This document shows positions 45,623-55,849 of a stretch of 64,000 nucleotides of DNA, in pieces. Every line of letters starts with the position of its first letter. Position 1 is the stretch's first letter. The stretch is from Shinella granuli (GTDB lineage Bacteria; Pseudomonadota; Alphaproteobacteria; Rhizobiales; Rhizobiaceae), in assembly GCF_004341885.1 (NCBI RefSeq), contig NZ_SLVX01000002.1, positions 372,001 to 436,000 of the forward strand, written 5' to 3'. Below the pieces are notes generated by a model, which saw nothing but the letters and a program-made list of their open reading frames with translations, did not search any database and was not told the origin of the DNA. The position numbers and the translations under genes were made by a program.

Positions 45623-46417
45623 TCAGCGTGCAAGGGTGGAGGCGAGGGCCTCGATACGGTTCAGGATGTCTTTGAGGGGAATGCGCAGTCTTGCAGCCTT
45701 CGCCTCGTCGAGGGCGAAGGGCGGCGCCTCCGTGGCAAGGTGGCTGGCCTGCGCAAGCTCCATCTGGATGGCGTGCACGCCGGTTTCCGGCCTGCCGTAG
45801 TGGCGCGTCGTCCAGCCGCCCTTGAAGCGGCCGTTGAGGATGCTGGTATAGCCCTCGGCCCTGGCGCAGATTTCGGACGTCGCCGTTTCGATCTCCTTGG
45901 CGCAGGTGCGGCCCATGTCGGTGCCGACATTGAAGTCCGGCAGCCGGCCTTCGAAGAGGAAGGGGATCAGCGAGCGGATCGAGTGGCAATCGTAGAGGAT
46001 CGCCACGCCGTGGATCGCCTTGACGCGCTCGATCTCGGCGGCAAGGGCCGCATGGTAGGGCGCGTGGAAATGGGCGAGCCGGTAGGCGATGTCCGCCTCG
46101 GTCGGCGCCGCGCCGTCCTTCCAGATATGCTTGCCGTCGAAATCCGTTTCCGGAACGAGGCCGGTCGTGTTCTGGCCGGGATAGAGGCTGACGCCGGCCG
46201 GATCGCGGTTGGCATCGATGACATAGCGGTGGAACGTGGCGCGCACCGTCGTCGCCTCCGTCAGCAGGCCGGCATAGAGGCGCTCGATGTGCCAGTCCGT
46301 ATCCGCAAGGATGCGGCCGTTGTCGTTCAGGCGTTCCCATATGTCGGCCGGCACATCCGTGCCGGTATGCGGGAAGGCGAGAATGACGGGCGAGGTGCCC
46401 TGGTGAAGTTCGAACAT
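45623..46417 (-). CDS. hutG: N-formylglutamate deformylase
   Basis: 264 residues. [19 protein letters not shown] and [11 protein letters not shown] are typical of the family, with [13 protein letters not shown] and YDCHSIRS adding likely metal ligands. It releases formate and glutamate in the last step of the five-enzyme histidine pathway, paired with HutF. It starts 7 nt after the hutH stop, and hutU follows after 16 nt. Confidence 0.95.
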   Translation of the reverse strand: MFELHQGTSPVILAFPHTGTDVPADIWERLNDNGRILADTDWHIERLYAGLLTEATTVRATFHRYVIDANRDPAGVSLYPGQNTTGLVPETDFDGKHIWKDGAAPTEADIAYRLAHFHAPYHAALAAEIERVKAIHGVAILYDCHSIRSLIPFLFEGRLPDFNVGTDMGRTCAKEIETATSEICARAEGYTSILNGRFKGGWTTRHYGRPETGVHAIQMELAQASHLATEAPPFALDEAKAARLRIPLKDILNRIEALASTLAR

Positions 46418-46424
46418 CGCCACC

Positions 46425-47960
46425 TTACGCCTCCAGAACCGGCAGGATGCCCTTGGTGACGGAGGCGGCGAGCGCGCCGGAGGAGACGAAGGTGCTGGCG
46501 GCGGCAAGGTCGGGCGCCATGTAGCGATCCTCTTCCAGCGTCGCGACGACGGTGCGCAGCGCGGCGACGACCTTCTGCAGCTCCGGGCTGGTGACGAGCG
46601 GGGCGCGGAACTCGATGCCCTGCGCGGCCGTCAGCGCCTCGATGCCGATGATGGCCGAAAGGTTCTCCGTCATGCGCAGCAGGCGACGGGCGCCGTGGCA
46701 GGCCATGGAGACGTGGTCTTCCTGGTTGGCGGAGGTCGGCGTCGAATCGACCGAGGCCGGATGCGCCATCTGCTTGTTCTCGCTCATCAGCGCGGCCGAG
46801 GTGACCTCGGCGATCATCAGGCCGGAATTGAGGCCCGGCTTCTTGGCGAGGAAGGCTGGCAGGCCGAAGGAGAGGGCGGGATCGACGAGCAGCGCGATGC
46901 GGCGCTGGGCGATGGCCCCGATCTCGCAGGCCGCGATGGCGATCTGGTCGGCGGCGAAGGCGACGGGCTCGGCATGGAAGTTGCCGCCCGACACGACGCT
47001 GTCGTCGGAGAGGACGAGCGGGTTGTCGGTGACGGCATTGGCTTCGATTTCGAGCGTGCGGGCGGCAACACGCAGCAGATCGAGGCAGGCGCCGTCGACC
47101 TGCGGCTGGCAGCGGATGCAATAGGGGTCCTGCACACGCTCGTCGCCGGTGATGTGGCTTTCGCGGATGACAGAGCCGGCAAGCAGGGCGCGCAGGGCGG
47201 ATGCGGCGTCGATCTGGCCCTTGTGGCCGCGCAGCGTGTGGATATCCGGATGGAACGGCGCGGAGGAACCCATGGCGGCGTCGGTGGAAAGCGCCCCGGT
47301 GACAAGGGCGGCCTGGGCGGCGCGGTGGGCGCGGAAGAGGCCGGCGAGCGCCAGGGCGGTCGAGACCTGCGTGCCGTTGATGAGGGCAAGGCCCTCCTTG
47401 GCGGCGAGGACGACGGGCTTCAGGCCGGCCTTTTCCAGCGCTTTGCCGCCGGAAAGGCGCTCACCGGCGTAAAAGGCCTCGCCTTCGCCGATCATCACCG
47501 CCGTCATGTGGGCGAGGGGGGCGAGGTCGCCGGAGGCGCCGACGGAGCCCTGTTCCGGAATGACCGGGATGACGCCCTTGGCCTGCATCGCCTCGATGAG
47601 GCGCACGACCTCGATGCGCACGCCGGACGCGCCGCGCCCGAGCGAGATCAGCTTCAGCGCCATGATGAGGCGCACGATGTTTTCGGCCAGCGGTTTGCCG
47701 ACGCCGCAGCAATGCGACAGGATCAGGTTGCGCTGGAGCGTCGCGACGTCCGCCGGCGCGATCTTGATGGAGGCGAGTTTGCCGAAGCCGGTATTGATGC
47801 CGTAGACCGGCTCGTCGCCGCCGGCGATTTGCGCGATGCGCGCGGCGGCCTTCTGAATGCCGGCGTCGAAGGAGGCGTCGAGCCTGGCGGCCTCGCCGGT
47901 CCAGTAGATGGTTTCAAGGGTCTTGAGGGGCACGGAGCCCGGATGGAGCGTGATCGTCAT
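46425..47960 (-). CDS. hutH: Histidine ammonia-lyase
   Basis: 511 residues. The Ala-Ser-Gly that cyclises to the MIO cofactor is seen in [15 protein letters not shown]. Other lyase motifs are [34 protein letters not shown] and [17 protein letters not shown]. It removes ammonia from histidine to give urocanate, the first pathway step. The next gene upstream on this strand is hutI (42-nt gap). Confidence 0.98.
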   Translation of the reverse strand: MTITLHPGSVPLKTLETIYWTGEAARLDASFDAGIQKAAARIAQIAGGDEPVYGINTGFGKLASIKIAPADVATLQRNLILSHCCGVGKPLAENIVRLIMALKLISLGRGASGVRIEVVRLIEAMQAKGVIPVIPEQGSVGASGDLAPLAHMTAVMIGEGEAFYAGERLSGGKALEKAGLKPVVLAAKEGLALINGTQVSTALALAGLFRAHRAAQAALVTGALSTDAAMGSSAPFHPDIHTLRGHKGQIDAASALRALLAGSVIRESHITGDERVQDPYCIRCQPQVDGACLDLLRVAARTLEIEANAVTDNPLVLSDDSVVSGGNFHAEPVAFAADQIAIAACEIGAIAQRRIALLVDPALSFGLPAFLAKKPGLNSGLMIAEVTSAALMSENKQMAHPASVDSTPTSANQEDHVSMACHGARRLLRMTENLSAIIGIEALTAAQGIEFRAPLVTSPELQKVVAALRTVVATLEEDRYMAPDLAAASTFVSSGALAASVTKGILPVLEA

Positions 47961-48002
47961 GGTGCATTCCCCGATGCAGCGCTGTGCTGCGTATTGAATG
48001 GA

Positions 48003-49226
48003 TCAGTGTCCGCTGCGGATACGGGCATGCATGGGGTTGAAGCCCATGCGATAGACCAGTTCCGCCGGCCGGCCGATGTCCCAGAGGACGAAATCGGCCC
48101 ATTTCCCGGCTTCGAGCGTTCCCACCTCGTCGACGAGGCCGAGGGCACGGGCCGCCTCGCGCGTCGTGCCGGCGATGCATTCCGCAACGGTCATGCCGAA
48201 GAGCGTCGCGGCCATGTTCATGGTGAGGAGCAGCGAGGTGAGCGGCGAGGTGCCGGGATTGGCGTCCGTCGCGATGGCCATCCTGACGCCGTGCTTGCGG
48301 AAGAGATCGACCGGCGGCTTCTTCGTCTCGCGGATGAAGTAGAAGGCGCCCGGCAGGATGACGGCGACGGTGCCGGCCGTCGCCATGGCGGCCGCGCCCG
48401 CATCGTCGGTATATTCGAGGTGGTCGGCCGACAGCGCGCCGTAACGGGCGGCCATTTCCGCGCCGTGGAGGTTGGAAAGCTGATCGGCATGCAGCTTCAC
48501 CGGAAGGCCATGGGCCTTCGCGGCATCGAAGACCTTCGCCATCTCCTCCGGCGAAAAGGCGATGCCCTCGCAGAAGCCGTCGACGGCATCGGCAAGCCCC
48601 TCGGTCGCGACGGCCGGCAGCATCTCACGGATGACCTTGTCGATATAGGCCGCCTTGTCGCCGTTCATTTCCGGCGGCAGCGCATGGGCGCCGAGGAAGG
48701 TGGTGCGCACGGTAACGTCGCGCATCTCCGCGAGGCGCCGCGCGGCGCGCAGGGATTTCACCTCGTTCTCGGTGTCGAGGCCGTAGCCGGATTTCAGTTC
48801 GACCGTCGTCACGCCCTCGGCGATCAGCGCGTCGAGGCGGGGCAGGGTCTGGCGCACCAGCTCGTCCTCGCTCGCGGCGCGCAGCGACTTGACGGAGGAG
48901 ACGATGCCGCCGCCGGCCCGCGCGATCTCCTCATAGGAGGCGCCGGCAAGGCGCAGCTCGAATTCGTGGGCGCGGTCGCCGGCATGCACGAGATGGGTAT
49001 GGCAGTCGATGAGGCCCGGCGTGATCCATCGGCCTTCGCAGTCGATGGTCTCGGCGGCGGAGAATTCGGCGGGAAGCTCGGCCTCGGGCCCGGCAAAGGC
49101 GATGCGGCCGTCGCGGACGGCGATCGCGCCGTTCTCGACGATGCCGAGGTCCGGCAGGCTCTCCTTGAGCGTCGCAAGCCGGGCATTGCGCCAGACTCGG
49201 GGACTGTCCTTTTCCGGTGTCGTCAT
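48003..49226 (-). CDS. hutI: Imidazolonepropionase
   Basis: 407 residues. Amidohydrolase fold with metal ligands in [23 protein letters not shown], and SADHLEY, and Asp in [12 protein letters not shown]. It hydrolyses imidazolone propionate to formiminoglutamate. It is the first gene of the minus-strand hut operon, starting 30 nt from the HutC-type operator. Confidence 0.97.
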   Translation of the reverse strand: MTTPEKDSPRVWRNARLATLKESLPDLGIVENGAIAVRDGRIAFAGPEAELPAEFSAAETIDCEGRWITPGLIDCHTHLVHAGDRAHEFELRLAGASYEEIARAGGGIVSSVKSLRAASEDELVRQTLPRLDALIAEGVTTVELKSGYGLDTENEVKSLRAARRLAEMRDVTVRTTFLGAHALPPEMNGDKAAYIDKVIREMLPAVATEGLADAVDGFCEGIAFSPEEMAKVFDAAKAHGLPVKLHADQLSNLHGAEMAARYGALSADHLEYTDDAGAAAMATAGTVAVILPGAFYFIRETKKPPVDLFRKHGVRMAIATDANPGTSPLTSLLLTMNMAATLFGMTVAECIAGTTREAARALGLVDEVGTLEAGKWADFVLWDIGRPAELVYRMGFNPMHARIRSGH

Positions 49227-49256
49227 CGTGATTGCCTCTTCCCTGCGATAGGGATA

Positions 49257-49268
49257 ATGTATATACAT
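49257..49268. promoter_or_regulatory. HutC-type operator between hutI and hutF
   Basis: ATGTATATACAT is a perfect 12-bp palindrome in AT-rich sequence centred in the 112-nt gap between the divergent hut arms. HutC regulators bind similar TGTATATACA sites, so it should control both directions, with urocanate as inducer. Confidence 0.8.
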
Positions 49269-49338
49269 AATTGCGAGGGCGCAAGAGCCAATTTGCCGGC
49301 GCGGCGCCAGGATGTACAATCGGGAGAAGGAACGGGCG

Positions 49339-50685
49339 ATGGCGATCATTCATGCAAGGCAGGCGCTGCTTGCGGGCGGCTGGGCGAAGGATGTCCGCAT
49401 GGGCATCGCGGATGGCCGCATCGCCACGCTCGAAACCGGCGCCGCGCCGGCACCGGGCGACGAGCGCCACGACACCATCGTCGCCGGCATGCCCAACCTG
49501 CACAGCCACGCCTTCCAGCGCGGCATGGCGGGACTGGCGGAAACGCGCGGGCCGGGCAGCGATTCGTTCTGGAGCTGGCGCAACGTCATGTACCGCTTCG
49601 CGCTGTCCATGACGCCCGACGATGTGGAGGCGGTCGCCGGCCAGCTTTATGTCGAGATGCTGGAGGCGGGCTTCACCCGCGTCGGCGAGTTCCACTACCT
49701 GCACCACGACAAGGACGGCGGGCACTATGCCGATATCGCCGAGATGGCCGCGCGCATCGCCGCCGCGGCGTCTAAGACCGGAATCGCGCTGACGCTGCTG
49801 CCCGTCTTCTACGCCCATGCCGGCTTCGGCGGCACCGCGCCGGGCGAGGGCCAGCGCCGCTTCATCAGCGACCGGCAGTCCTATGCCGCATTGCTGGAGC
49901 GCTGCCGTGCGCTGACCGATGCGCTGCCGGGAGGCATCACCGGCGTCGCCCCGCACAGCCTGCGCGCCGTCACCCCGGACGAGCTTTCCGACGTCGTGGG
50001 TATGGCGGGCGACGCGCCGGTCCACATCCATATTTCCGAGCAGGTCAAGGAAGTGGAGGACAGCATCGCCTGGTCCGGCCGCCGCCCGGTGGAATGGCTG
50101 CTCGACAACCAGGCGGTCGACGGCCGCTGGTGCTTCATCCACGCGACGCACATGACGCAGGCCGAGACGCGCGGCATGGCGAAGGCCGGCGCGATTGCCG
50201 GCCTCTGCCCGGTGACGGAGGCCAATCTCGGCGACGGCACCTTCCCGGCGCCGGATTTCCTTGCCCATGGCGGCCGTTTCGGCGTCGGTTCGGATTCCAA
50301 CGTGCTGATCGGCCTGCCGGACGAGCTGCGCCAGCTCGAATATTCTGAGCGACTCGCCCATCGCGCCCGCAACGTGCTCGCCGCTCCCGGTGGCTCGACG
50401 GGCCGGGCGCTGTTCGACGGCGCGCTGCTCGGCGGTGCGGCGGCGCTCGGCGTCGAACCGGGCCTTTCGGCCGGCAGCCCCGCCGATTTCGTCAGCCTCA
50501 AGGCCCGCCACGGCCTCGACCTTGCCGGCGACGCGCTGCTCGACGGCTGGATCTTCGCCAATGGCGCGGCGGTCGATTGCGTCTGGGTGAATGGCCGCCG
50601 GCAGGTCGAGGGCGGCCGCCATGTGGCGCGCGCGGCGGTCGGCCGGCGCTTCACGGCCACCATGCGGGCCCTGGCCGAGGCCTGA
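49339..50685 (+). CDS. hutF: Formimidoylglutamate deiminase
   Basis: 448 residues. Amidohydrolase with [16 protein letters not shown] as the first metal motif, [19 protein letters not shown] and GSDSNVLI. It converts formiminoglutamate to formylglutamate plus ammonia, feeding HutG. Its presence shows the five-step route. AAGGAAC precedes the ATG. hutC follows 31 nt later. Confidence 0.96.
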   Translation: MAIIHARQALLAGGWAKDVRMGIADGRIATLETGAAPAPGDERHDTIVAGMPNLHSHAFQRGMAGLAETRGPGSDSFWSWRNVMYRFALSMTPDDVEAVAGQLYVEMLEAGFTRVGEFHYLHHDKDGGHYADIAEMAARIAAAASKTGIALTLLPVFYAHAGFGGTAPGEGQRRFISDRQSYAALLERCRALTDALPGGITGVAPHSLRAVTPDELSDVVGMAGDAPVHIHISEQVKEVEDSIAWSGRRPVEWLLDNQAVDGRWCFIHATHMTQAETRGMAKAGAIAGLCPVTEANLGDGTFPAPDFLAHGGRFGVGSDSNVLIGLPDELRQLEYSERLAHRARNVLAAPGGSTGRALFDGALLGGAAALGVEPGLSAGSPADFVSLKARHGLDLAGDALLDGWIFANGAAVDCVWVNGRRQVEGGRHVARAAVGRRFTATMRALAEA

Positions 50686-50716
50686 GGACGTATTGAAAGG
50701 CGGCCCCGCCTTTCCT

Positions 50717-51532
50717 ATGACTTTTCCGGACCGGGCGAATCTGCGCCCGGCAAGCGCGGAGGCGACCATTTCCACTCTCGGGGACAACAGGCAGGCCGAG
50801 GCCAAGGAACCGTCGCTGCACCGCCGCATCCTGGAGGATGTGGAGGGCAGGATCCTTTCGGGCGAATGGCCGCCGGGCCACCGCATCCCCTTCGAGCACG
50901 AACTGACCGAGCAGTATCAGTGCTCGCGCATGACGGTGAACAAGGCGATCACCGAGCTGGTCAAGCGCGGCCTGATCGAGCGCCGGCGCAAGTCCGGCAG
51001 CTATGTCACCCACCCGCACGCCCAGTCGGCGGTTCTCGAAATCCACGACATCCGCCTGGAGGTCGAATCGCTCGGCCTGCCGTATCGCTACGAGCGGCGC
51101 ACGCGGGTAAACCGTGCTGCGAAGGCCGCCGACCGGCGGCTGATGGAGCTTTCCGAATCGGCCCGGCTGACGGACATCTGTGCCCTGCATTTTGCCGGCG
51201 CCCAGCCGTTCTGCCTGGAGGACCGCCTGATCAACCTCGAAGCCGTGCCGGAAGCGGCCGACGAGAGCTTCGACGACATCGCGCCGGGCGCCTGGCTGAT
51301 CAGCCGCGTGCCCTGGAGCGCCGCCGAACACCGCATACGCGCCGTCGGGGCCGACGTCCGCGCCGCCGAACTCCTGGCGATCGCGCCCGGCACGCCCTGC
51401 CTCGTCGTCGAGCGCCGCACCTGGAGCGGCGGCCTCTATGTCACCCATGTGCGGCTGACCTATCCCGGCGAAAAACACGAGCTCGTCGCCGAGTTCGCCC
51501 CCTCGCATCCCAAGCAGGGCGCGCCGGCCTAA
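50717..51532 (+). CDS. hutC: HutC, GntR-family repressor of histidine utilisation
   Basis: 271 residues from the ATG. N-terminal winged helix (IPFEHELTEQYQCSRMTVNKAITELVKRG) and C-terminal UTRA sensor domain (DESFDDIAPGAWLISRVPWSAAEHRIRA, typical HutC). It represses hut genes until urocanate binds. Start is unsettled: the ATG has no free SD, and GAAAGGC-GGCCCC-GCCTTTC (50695-50714) folds just before it. An in-frame TTG at 50693, eight codons upstream, has GAGG well placed. Confidence 0.95.
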   Translation: MTFPDRANLRPASAEATISTLGDNRQAEAKEPSLHRRILEDVEGRILSGEWPPGHRIPFEHELTEQYQCSRMTVNKAITELVKRGLIERRRKSGSYVTHPHAQSAVLEIHDIRLEVESLGLPYRYERRTRVNRAAKAADRRLMELSESARLTDICALHFAGAQPFCLEDRLINLEAVPEAADESFDDIAPGAWLISRVPWSAAEHRIRAVGADVRAAELLAIAPGTPCLVVERRTWSGGLYVTHVRLTYPGEKHELVAEFAPSHPKQGAPA

Positions 51533-53487
51533 GCCCCGCCGGCGACGTGTTCGGTCCGGATGGTCGCGTAATAGGGGGCGAGTGCCGGGGCGGCCTCGAT
51601 CAGCGTGTCGAAGGCCGCGTCATCGACGGTGAGGCGCCCGGCATATTTGTCCTCGACGAACCGGGCATGCAGCGCCTTTGCCTCTTCCGGTAGGCCGCGG
51701 ATGGCGGTGAAGACGGGGGCGGCGACGCTGCGGCCCTTGACGGTGATCCGGTCGAGTTCGAGCACCGCGAAATCGGCCGCCGCCAGCTTTGCCGTGCTTT
51801 CGCCGATGAGCAGCGGCACGCCATAGGCCTTCGAGGCGCCTTCGAGGCGCGAGGCAAGGTTCACCGCATCGCCGAGCACCGAATAGTCGAAACGCTGCGA
51901 GGAGCCCATGTTGCCGACCACGCATTCGCCGGTGTTGATGCCGATGCCGATGCGCAGCGCATGATAGGAGCTGCCGCTCGCCGCGGCTTCCGCCTGGAGC
52001 TTTGCGTTCAGTGTCGCCATCACGTCGAGCATGTCGAGCGCGGCGGCCACCGCATGGCGGGCATGGTCCTCGTCGTCGAGCGGCGCGTTCCAGAAGGCCA
52101 TCACGCAGTCGCCGATATATTTGTCGATCGTGCCGCCGTGCTTGAGCACGATGTCGGAGAGCGGGGTCAGCAGCCGGTTGATCAGCGTCGTCAGTTGTTC
52201 CGGGTCGTCCTTCATCGTCTCGGCGATCGTGGTGAAGCCGCGCACGTCGCAAAACAGGATGGAGAGCGTGCGCCGCTCGCCGCCGAGCTTCAGCTGCGAA
52301 GGATCGCGCGCGAGGCGCTCGACGAGGGCGGGCGAGAGATATTGCGAGAAGGCGCGCACGATCTCGCGGCGCCGGCGCCGCTCCTCCGCATAGTCGAGCG
52401 CCGTCTGGCCGGCGGCGACCAGGAGAAGCGCGATGGTGGGGCCGATGGGTGAGACGAAGAGATTGGCCTCGCGGATCAGCGCGAAGCTGAGGAGGCCGAG
52501 CACGGCGCTTGCAAGGACGCTGAGCACGACCGTCTGCCAGCGCGTCGCACGGCGCACGATCGCCGCTGAAAGCAGGGCGGCGAGCGTGACGGCAGTGATG
52601 GCGAGCGGCGTGCCGGCCCGGGTGATCGCGGCGCCGGCGGTGAGATTGTCGAGGATCGTCGCCTGGATTTCCGCCCCCGCCACCAGCCGGCCGGTATGGA
52701 CCGTATAGGGCGTGGCGAAGGCGTCCGCACCGCCGGAATTGATGACGGGCGCATTCTGCAGGCTGAGTCCGACGATCACCACGCGGCCCTTGAACGTATC
52801 TTGCGGCAGCATGTTTTCCGGATCGAGCGCCTGGTAATAGGAAACCGTCGGATAGCTGCGTGCCGGGCCGAAGGACTGCAGAAGCTTGCCCTCGGGCGAG
52901 ACCGCCGGCTTGCCGGCGATGCGGGCGAGCGCGAGCGCAAAGCCGTCCGCATAGCGCGGCAGGTCGCGAAAGACGCCGTCGCCGCCGAGCGCGATCGAGG
53001 CGATGCCCGTCACCGCGCCCGCTTCGGTGAATGCCGGCAGCGGCGTCGTGCGCAGGAGTTGTTCGGCCTGCGGCGTGACGATGACGCTCTCGTCGCCGGC
53101 CAGAACGACATCCGGCCCGAGCGTCGCGGCAAAGGCGGCATCGGAGGCGGGATTGGAGGGTTCGGCGAAGATGATGTCGAGGCCGATCGCCGTGGCGCCG
53201 GCCTTGCGCAGGCTTTCCACCAGCCGGCCATGCAGCTCGCGCGGCCAGGGCCATTGCGCATTGATTTCCGCCAGCGACGGCTCGTCGATCGCGACGACCA
53301 CCGGCCCGCCGGCCGGCGGGCGCGGATCGTCGACGGTGGAAAGATAGTCGAAGGCGCGCAAATCCGCGAGGGACCAGGCCGGAAGCTGCGTCAGGGCCGA
53401 GACGAGCGCGATGACCGCAAGGGCGAGCATGGCAAGCCGGCGGGTGCGGCGCGACCAAAGGTGGGGAAGGCGCAGCGCCGCGCTCAT
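51529..53487 (-). CDS. Membrane-bound class III adenylate cyclase with CHASE2 sensor
   Basis: 652 residues. N-terminal membrane helix (about 15-35), periplasmic CHASE2 domain (ADLRAFDYLSTVDDPRPP to about residue 310), three membrane helices (about 310-390), then the class III catalytic domain. Metal-binding Asp are in ILFCDVRGFT and YIGDCVMAFW; the purine-selecting Lys is in GTIDKYIGD, and VLGDAVNLASRLEG gives the Asp, Asn and Arg, so ATP is the expected substrate. SD GGAG before the chosen ATG. Its stop overlaps the hutC stop by 4 nt. It is divergent from a PycTM-like gene across 183 nt. Confidence 0.88.
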   Translation of the reverse strand: MSAALRLPHLWSRRTRRLAMLALAVIALVSALTQLPAWSLADLRAFDYLSTVDDPRPPAGGPVVVAIDEPSLAEINAQWPWPRELHGRLVESLRKAGATAIGLDIIFAEPSNPASDAAFAATLGPDVVLAGDESVIVTPQAEQLLRTTPLPAFTEAGAVTGIASIALGGDGVFRDLPRYADGFALALARIAGKPAVSPEGKLLQSFGPARSYPTVSYYQALDPENMLPQDTFKGRVVIVGLSLQNAPVINSGGADAFATPYTVHTGRLVAGAEIQATILDNLTAGAAITRAGTPLAITAVTLAALLSAAIVRRATRWQTVVLSVLASAVLGLLSFALIREANLFVSPIGPTIALLLVAAGQTALDYAEERRRRREIVRAFSQYLSPALVERLARDPSQLKLGGERRTLSILFCDVRGFTTIAETMKDDPEQLTTLINRLLTPLSDIVLKHGGTIDKYIGDCVMAFWNAPLDDEDHARHAVAAALDMLDVMATLNAKLQAEAAASGSSYHALRIGIGINTGECVVGNMGSSQRFDYSVLGDAVNLASRLEGASKAYGVPLLIGESTAKLAAADFAVLELDRITVKGRSVAAPVFTAIRGLPEEAKALHARFVEDKYAGRLTVDDAAFDTLIEAAPALAPYYATIRTEHVAGGA

Positions 53488-53670
53488 GCGCAGCTCCGGG
53501 CGGCGCGGCGCTGGACTGCTGGGGACGACGGGCCGGGGGGCGGGGCGAGGTTCTGCATGCAACCAGAACTCGACATCCCCCTGAAAAAGTCAAGCGGTGC
53601 GGCGGGCAGGCCGTTGCTTTCCCAAGGCACTCGGCTATCACGCAATGAGTGCAGGAAGGATAGAAGCGAC

Positions 53671-54213
53671 ATGACGGCTTTGGAAACGCGGCAGACCATC
53701 CTCGAACGGGCCCTCGATGGCACGCAGGGCATCGCCCTTGAGCATTTCGACCATATCCGCCGCATCAACGACGTCTTCTACGACCAGGTGAAGATCTCCG
53801 ACCAGAAGGCCGCCTATATCTTCACCTTCATGATCGCGCTGCTGGTCACGTCCACCGAAAGCCGCGCCGTCTTCACCTGGTCGCGTTATGCGGAGGGCAA
53901 CCCGGCGGCGATCGTCTTTTCCGGCCTGCTCGCCTTCGCGCTGATCTTCTCCATCGTCTCGGCGATCCTCGTCGTGCTGCCGCGCCGGGTGGACAAGGCG
54001 ACCTCGCTGTTCTGGGGCGCCTGGCCGCATCACCGCGAGGGCTTCCGCAAGGCAGCGCACGACCGCGATATCGGCTATCTCTTCGAGCAGTACATGCAGA
54101 ACGCCGATGCCATGGCCTCCATCGCCCGCGACAAGTACCGCTTCGTCGGCTTCGCCTTCCGCGGCCTGCTGATGACGGTCATCGCCTATGTCGCGCTGCT
54201 GGCGACGCGCTGA
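53671..54213 (+). CDS. Three-helix membrane protein resembling the Pycsar effector PycTM (DUF5706-like)
   Basis: 180 residues. An amphipathic N-terminus with ISDQKAAYIFTFMIALLV (about 42-60), a second helix (about 80-103) ending VVLPRR, a soluble FFWG/LFWG-like part, the segment DIGYLFEQYMQNADAMASIARDKY, then a final helix (about 158-178). This order (D-x-K-A at the first helix, Pro after the second, LFWG, helix with K-Y before the last) matches what I recall of the DUF5706/PycTM family. Those proteins are membrane effectors opened by cyclic pyrimidines in phage defence. SD AGGAAGGA. Its divergent neighbour is a class III cyclase, but not of the PycC type. Family call moderate; function inferred. 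Confidence 0.6.
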   Translation: MTALETRQTILERALDGTQGIALEHFDHIRRINDVFYDQVKISDQKAAYIFTFMIALLVTSTESRAVFTWSRYAEGNPAAIVFSGLLAFALIFSIVSAILVVLPRRVDKATSLFWGAWPHHREGFRKAAHDRDIGYLFEQYMQNADAMASIARDKYRFVGFAFRGLLMTVIAYVALLATR

Positions 54214-54360
54214 GCCTGCTGCCGGCGGCGCCATGCCGCTCATCCCGGAAAATTCCGCGTCGGCGGCGGGCTTTGCCGCAAATACGGCGCGACGCCATCT
54301 TTTAGCGGGAGGAATATTAGCCTACGCTTGCCGGGATTGGGGAGCTGGGGAGAGAGGGCG

Positions 54361-55593
54361 ATGCTGAAGAAGCCACCGTCGGACTATGCACGAGGCTTTC
54401 ACACCAAGGCGTTCGAGTGGAAGGGCATCTATATCCTTGCCAACGACGCCGTTCCCGACGAGGCGGTCTACCGGGCTGCGGAGATCGTCTTCAACTCGAT
54501 CGCCGGGGCTGGAAAATACGTGTCCGCGATCGTCGATGCCGGCGGCCGCTTCGCCATCATCCCGGAAGGCACCAAGATCACCAAACTGCCGGATTACGCT
54601 GATCTCGGTGCGTCCTGGGACATCTATCGGGGGCTGGGGGCCGTGCTGGGGCGGCCGACCTCGTCGTCCGGCGAGGAGAACCTGCTCAATTATCCGACCG
54701 ACCCCTATGGCGGCAGCGAGAGCATCGCGCTGCACGAATGGGCGCACGCGATCGACAATCTCGGCGTATCGACGGTCGACAAGGGGCTGATGGATGCTTT
54801 CGCCGCCGCCTATGACAATGCCAAGCGCGCGGGCCTGTGGAAGAACACCTATGCGGACGACACGCTCGACGAATATTTCGCGGAGCTGAGCCAGGCCTAT
54901 TTCAACGACAATCCCGAGCGGGAGGGCGCGGACGGCATCCACAACGAGATCAACACCCGCACCGAGCTCGCGAAATACGACCCGAAGGCCTATGCCATCC
55001 TGAAGAAGATCTACGGCGAGGGAAAATGGAGCCCCGGCGACTTCTTCGGTGAGGCGGGTGCCGATGTGCTGAAGGGCACGTCCGGCGACAACCTGATCTT
55101 CGGCAATGGCGGCAATGACCGTATCTATGCCGGCGCCGGCGCCGATTACGTGCTGGGCGGCACCGGCAACGACACGATCAGCGGCGCCGCCGGCAAGGAC
55201 AAGCTGATGGGCGAGGCCGGCAACGACAGGATCAGCGGCGGCGGCGGTGCCGACAGTCTCCACGGCGGCTCCGGCGCCGATGTCTTCGTCTTCGCCTCGA
55301 TCCGGGATTCGACCACGTCAGCGTCCGGCCGCGACACGATCGCGGATTTCAATCGCGCCCAGAAGGACAAGATCGATCTCAAGGCGATCGATGCGAACAC
55401 GAAGTCCGCCGGCGACCAGGCCTTCACGTTCATCGGCACCGATTCCTTCCACAAGAAGGCAGGTGAACTGCGCTATGAGAAGAAGAGCGGCGACACGTTC
55501 ATCTATGCGGATGTCAACGGCGACGGAAAGGCCGATTTCTCCATCCTGCTCGACACCAGCGTCAGCCTGAAGGTGACGGATTTCGTTCTTTAG
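54361..55593 (+). CDS. RTX-type calcium-binding protein with lethal-factor-like metalloprotease domain
   Basis: 410 residues, no N-terminal signal. Residues 1-225 hold a zinc-protease-like domain: HEWAH at 125-129, followed by EYFAE at 171-175, giving HEXXH plus Y/E ligands as in anthrax lethal factor-like (ATLF) peptidases. Residues about 232-310 have seven or eight RTX nonapeptides (GGNDRIYAG, GGTGNDTIS, GEAGNDRIS). The end (TDFVL) fits a C-terminal type I secretion signal. No type I exporter genes are close. Predicted secreted Ca2+-folded protease; target unknown. SD GGGGAGAGAGGG. Confidence 0.78.
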   Translation: MLKKPPSDYARGFHTKAFEWKGIYILANDAVPDEAVYRAAEIVFNSIAGAGKYVSAIVDAGGRFAIIPEGTKITKLPDYADLGASWDIYRGLGAVLGRPTSSSGEENLLNYPTDPYGGSESIALHEWAHAIDNLGVSTVDKGLMDAFAAAYDNAKRAGLWKNTYADDTLDEYFAELSQAYFNDNPEREGADGIHNEINTRTELAKYDPKAYAILKKIYGEGKWSPGDFFGEAGADVLKGTSGDNLIFGNGGNDRIYAGAGADYVLGGTGNDTISGAAGKDKLMGEAGNDRISGGGGADSLHGGSGADVFVFASIRDSTTSASGRDTIADFNRAQKDKIDLKAIDANTKSAGDQAFTFIGTDSFHKKAGELRYEKKSGDTFIYADVNGDGKADFSILLDTSVSLKVTDFVL

Positions 55594-55660
55594 GCCGGCT
55601 GCGGCCGTCTTGCTGCGTATGTGACGGATCGCGCCGCTTTCCGGCGCGGACCGGCGTGGA

Positions 55661-55849
55661 TCACGGTCGCCCTTCGGCCTTGTATTGCCGGCGCATGATG
55701 AGCGTTGCGACGGCAAGTCGTTCCTCGACGGCGTCCCGCTCGGCAATCAGCGTGCGCAGCGCCTCCAGGGCATCGCCATTGTGAAGGGCGAGGATTTCGG
55801 CGGCTTCCTCGCGCACGATAGCGCCCTGTCGTCTCACAATGTGCATCAT
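55661..55849 (-). CDS. Small hypothetical protein, second gene of a mini-operon
   Basis: 62 residues, MMHIVRRQGAIVREEAAEIL at the start, all predicted helix with many Glu/Arg and no Cys. Its ATGATG overlaps the stop of the preceding small gene. No family recognised. The tight overlap with an SD-led gene upstream is the main support. Confidence 0.5.
   Translation of the reverse strand: MMHIVRRQGAIVREEAAEILALHNGDALEALRTLIAERDAVEERLAVATLIMRRQYKAEGRP

Noticed and set aside
46695-49775. 1026-codon open frame antisense to hutH and hutI
   Set aside because: Covers two well-supported genes and the operator; low-complexity shadow composition.
51529-54213. Standard Pycsar operon
   Set aside because: The cyclase is membrane-bound with CHASE2, keeps the purine-type active site and is divergent, not in an operon with the effector-like gene. 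Reported only as a Pycsar-like arrangement.
55631-55648. GCGCCG hairpin after the RTX gene as terminator
   Set aside because: 7-bp stem but no T-run on either side; termination cannot be claimed.
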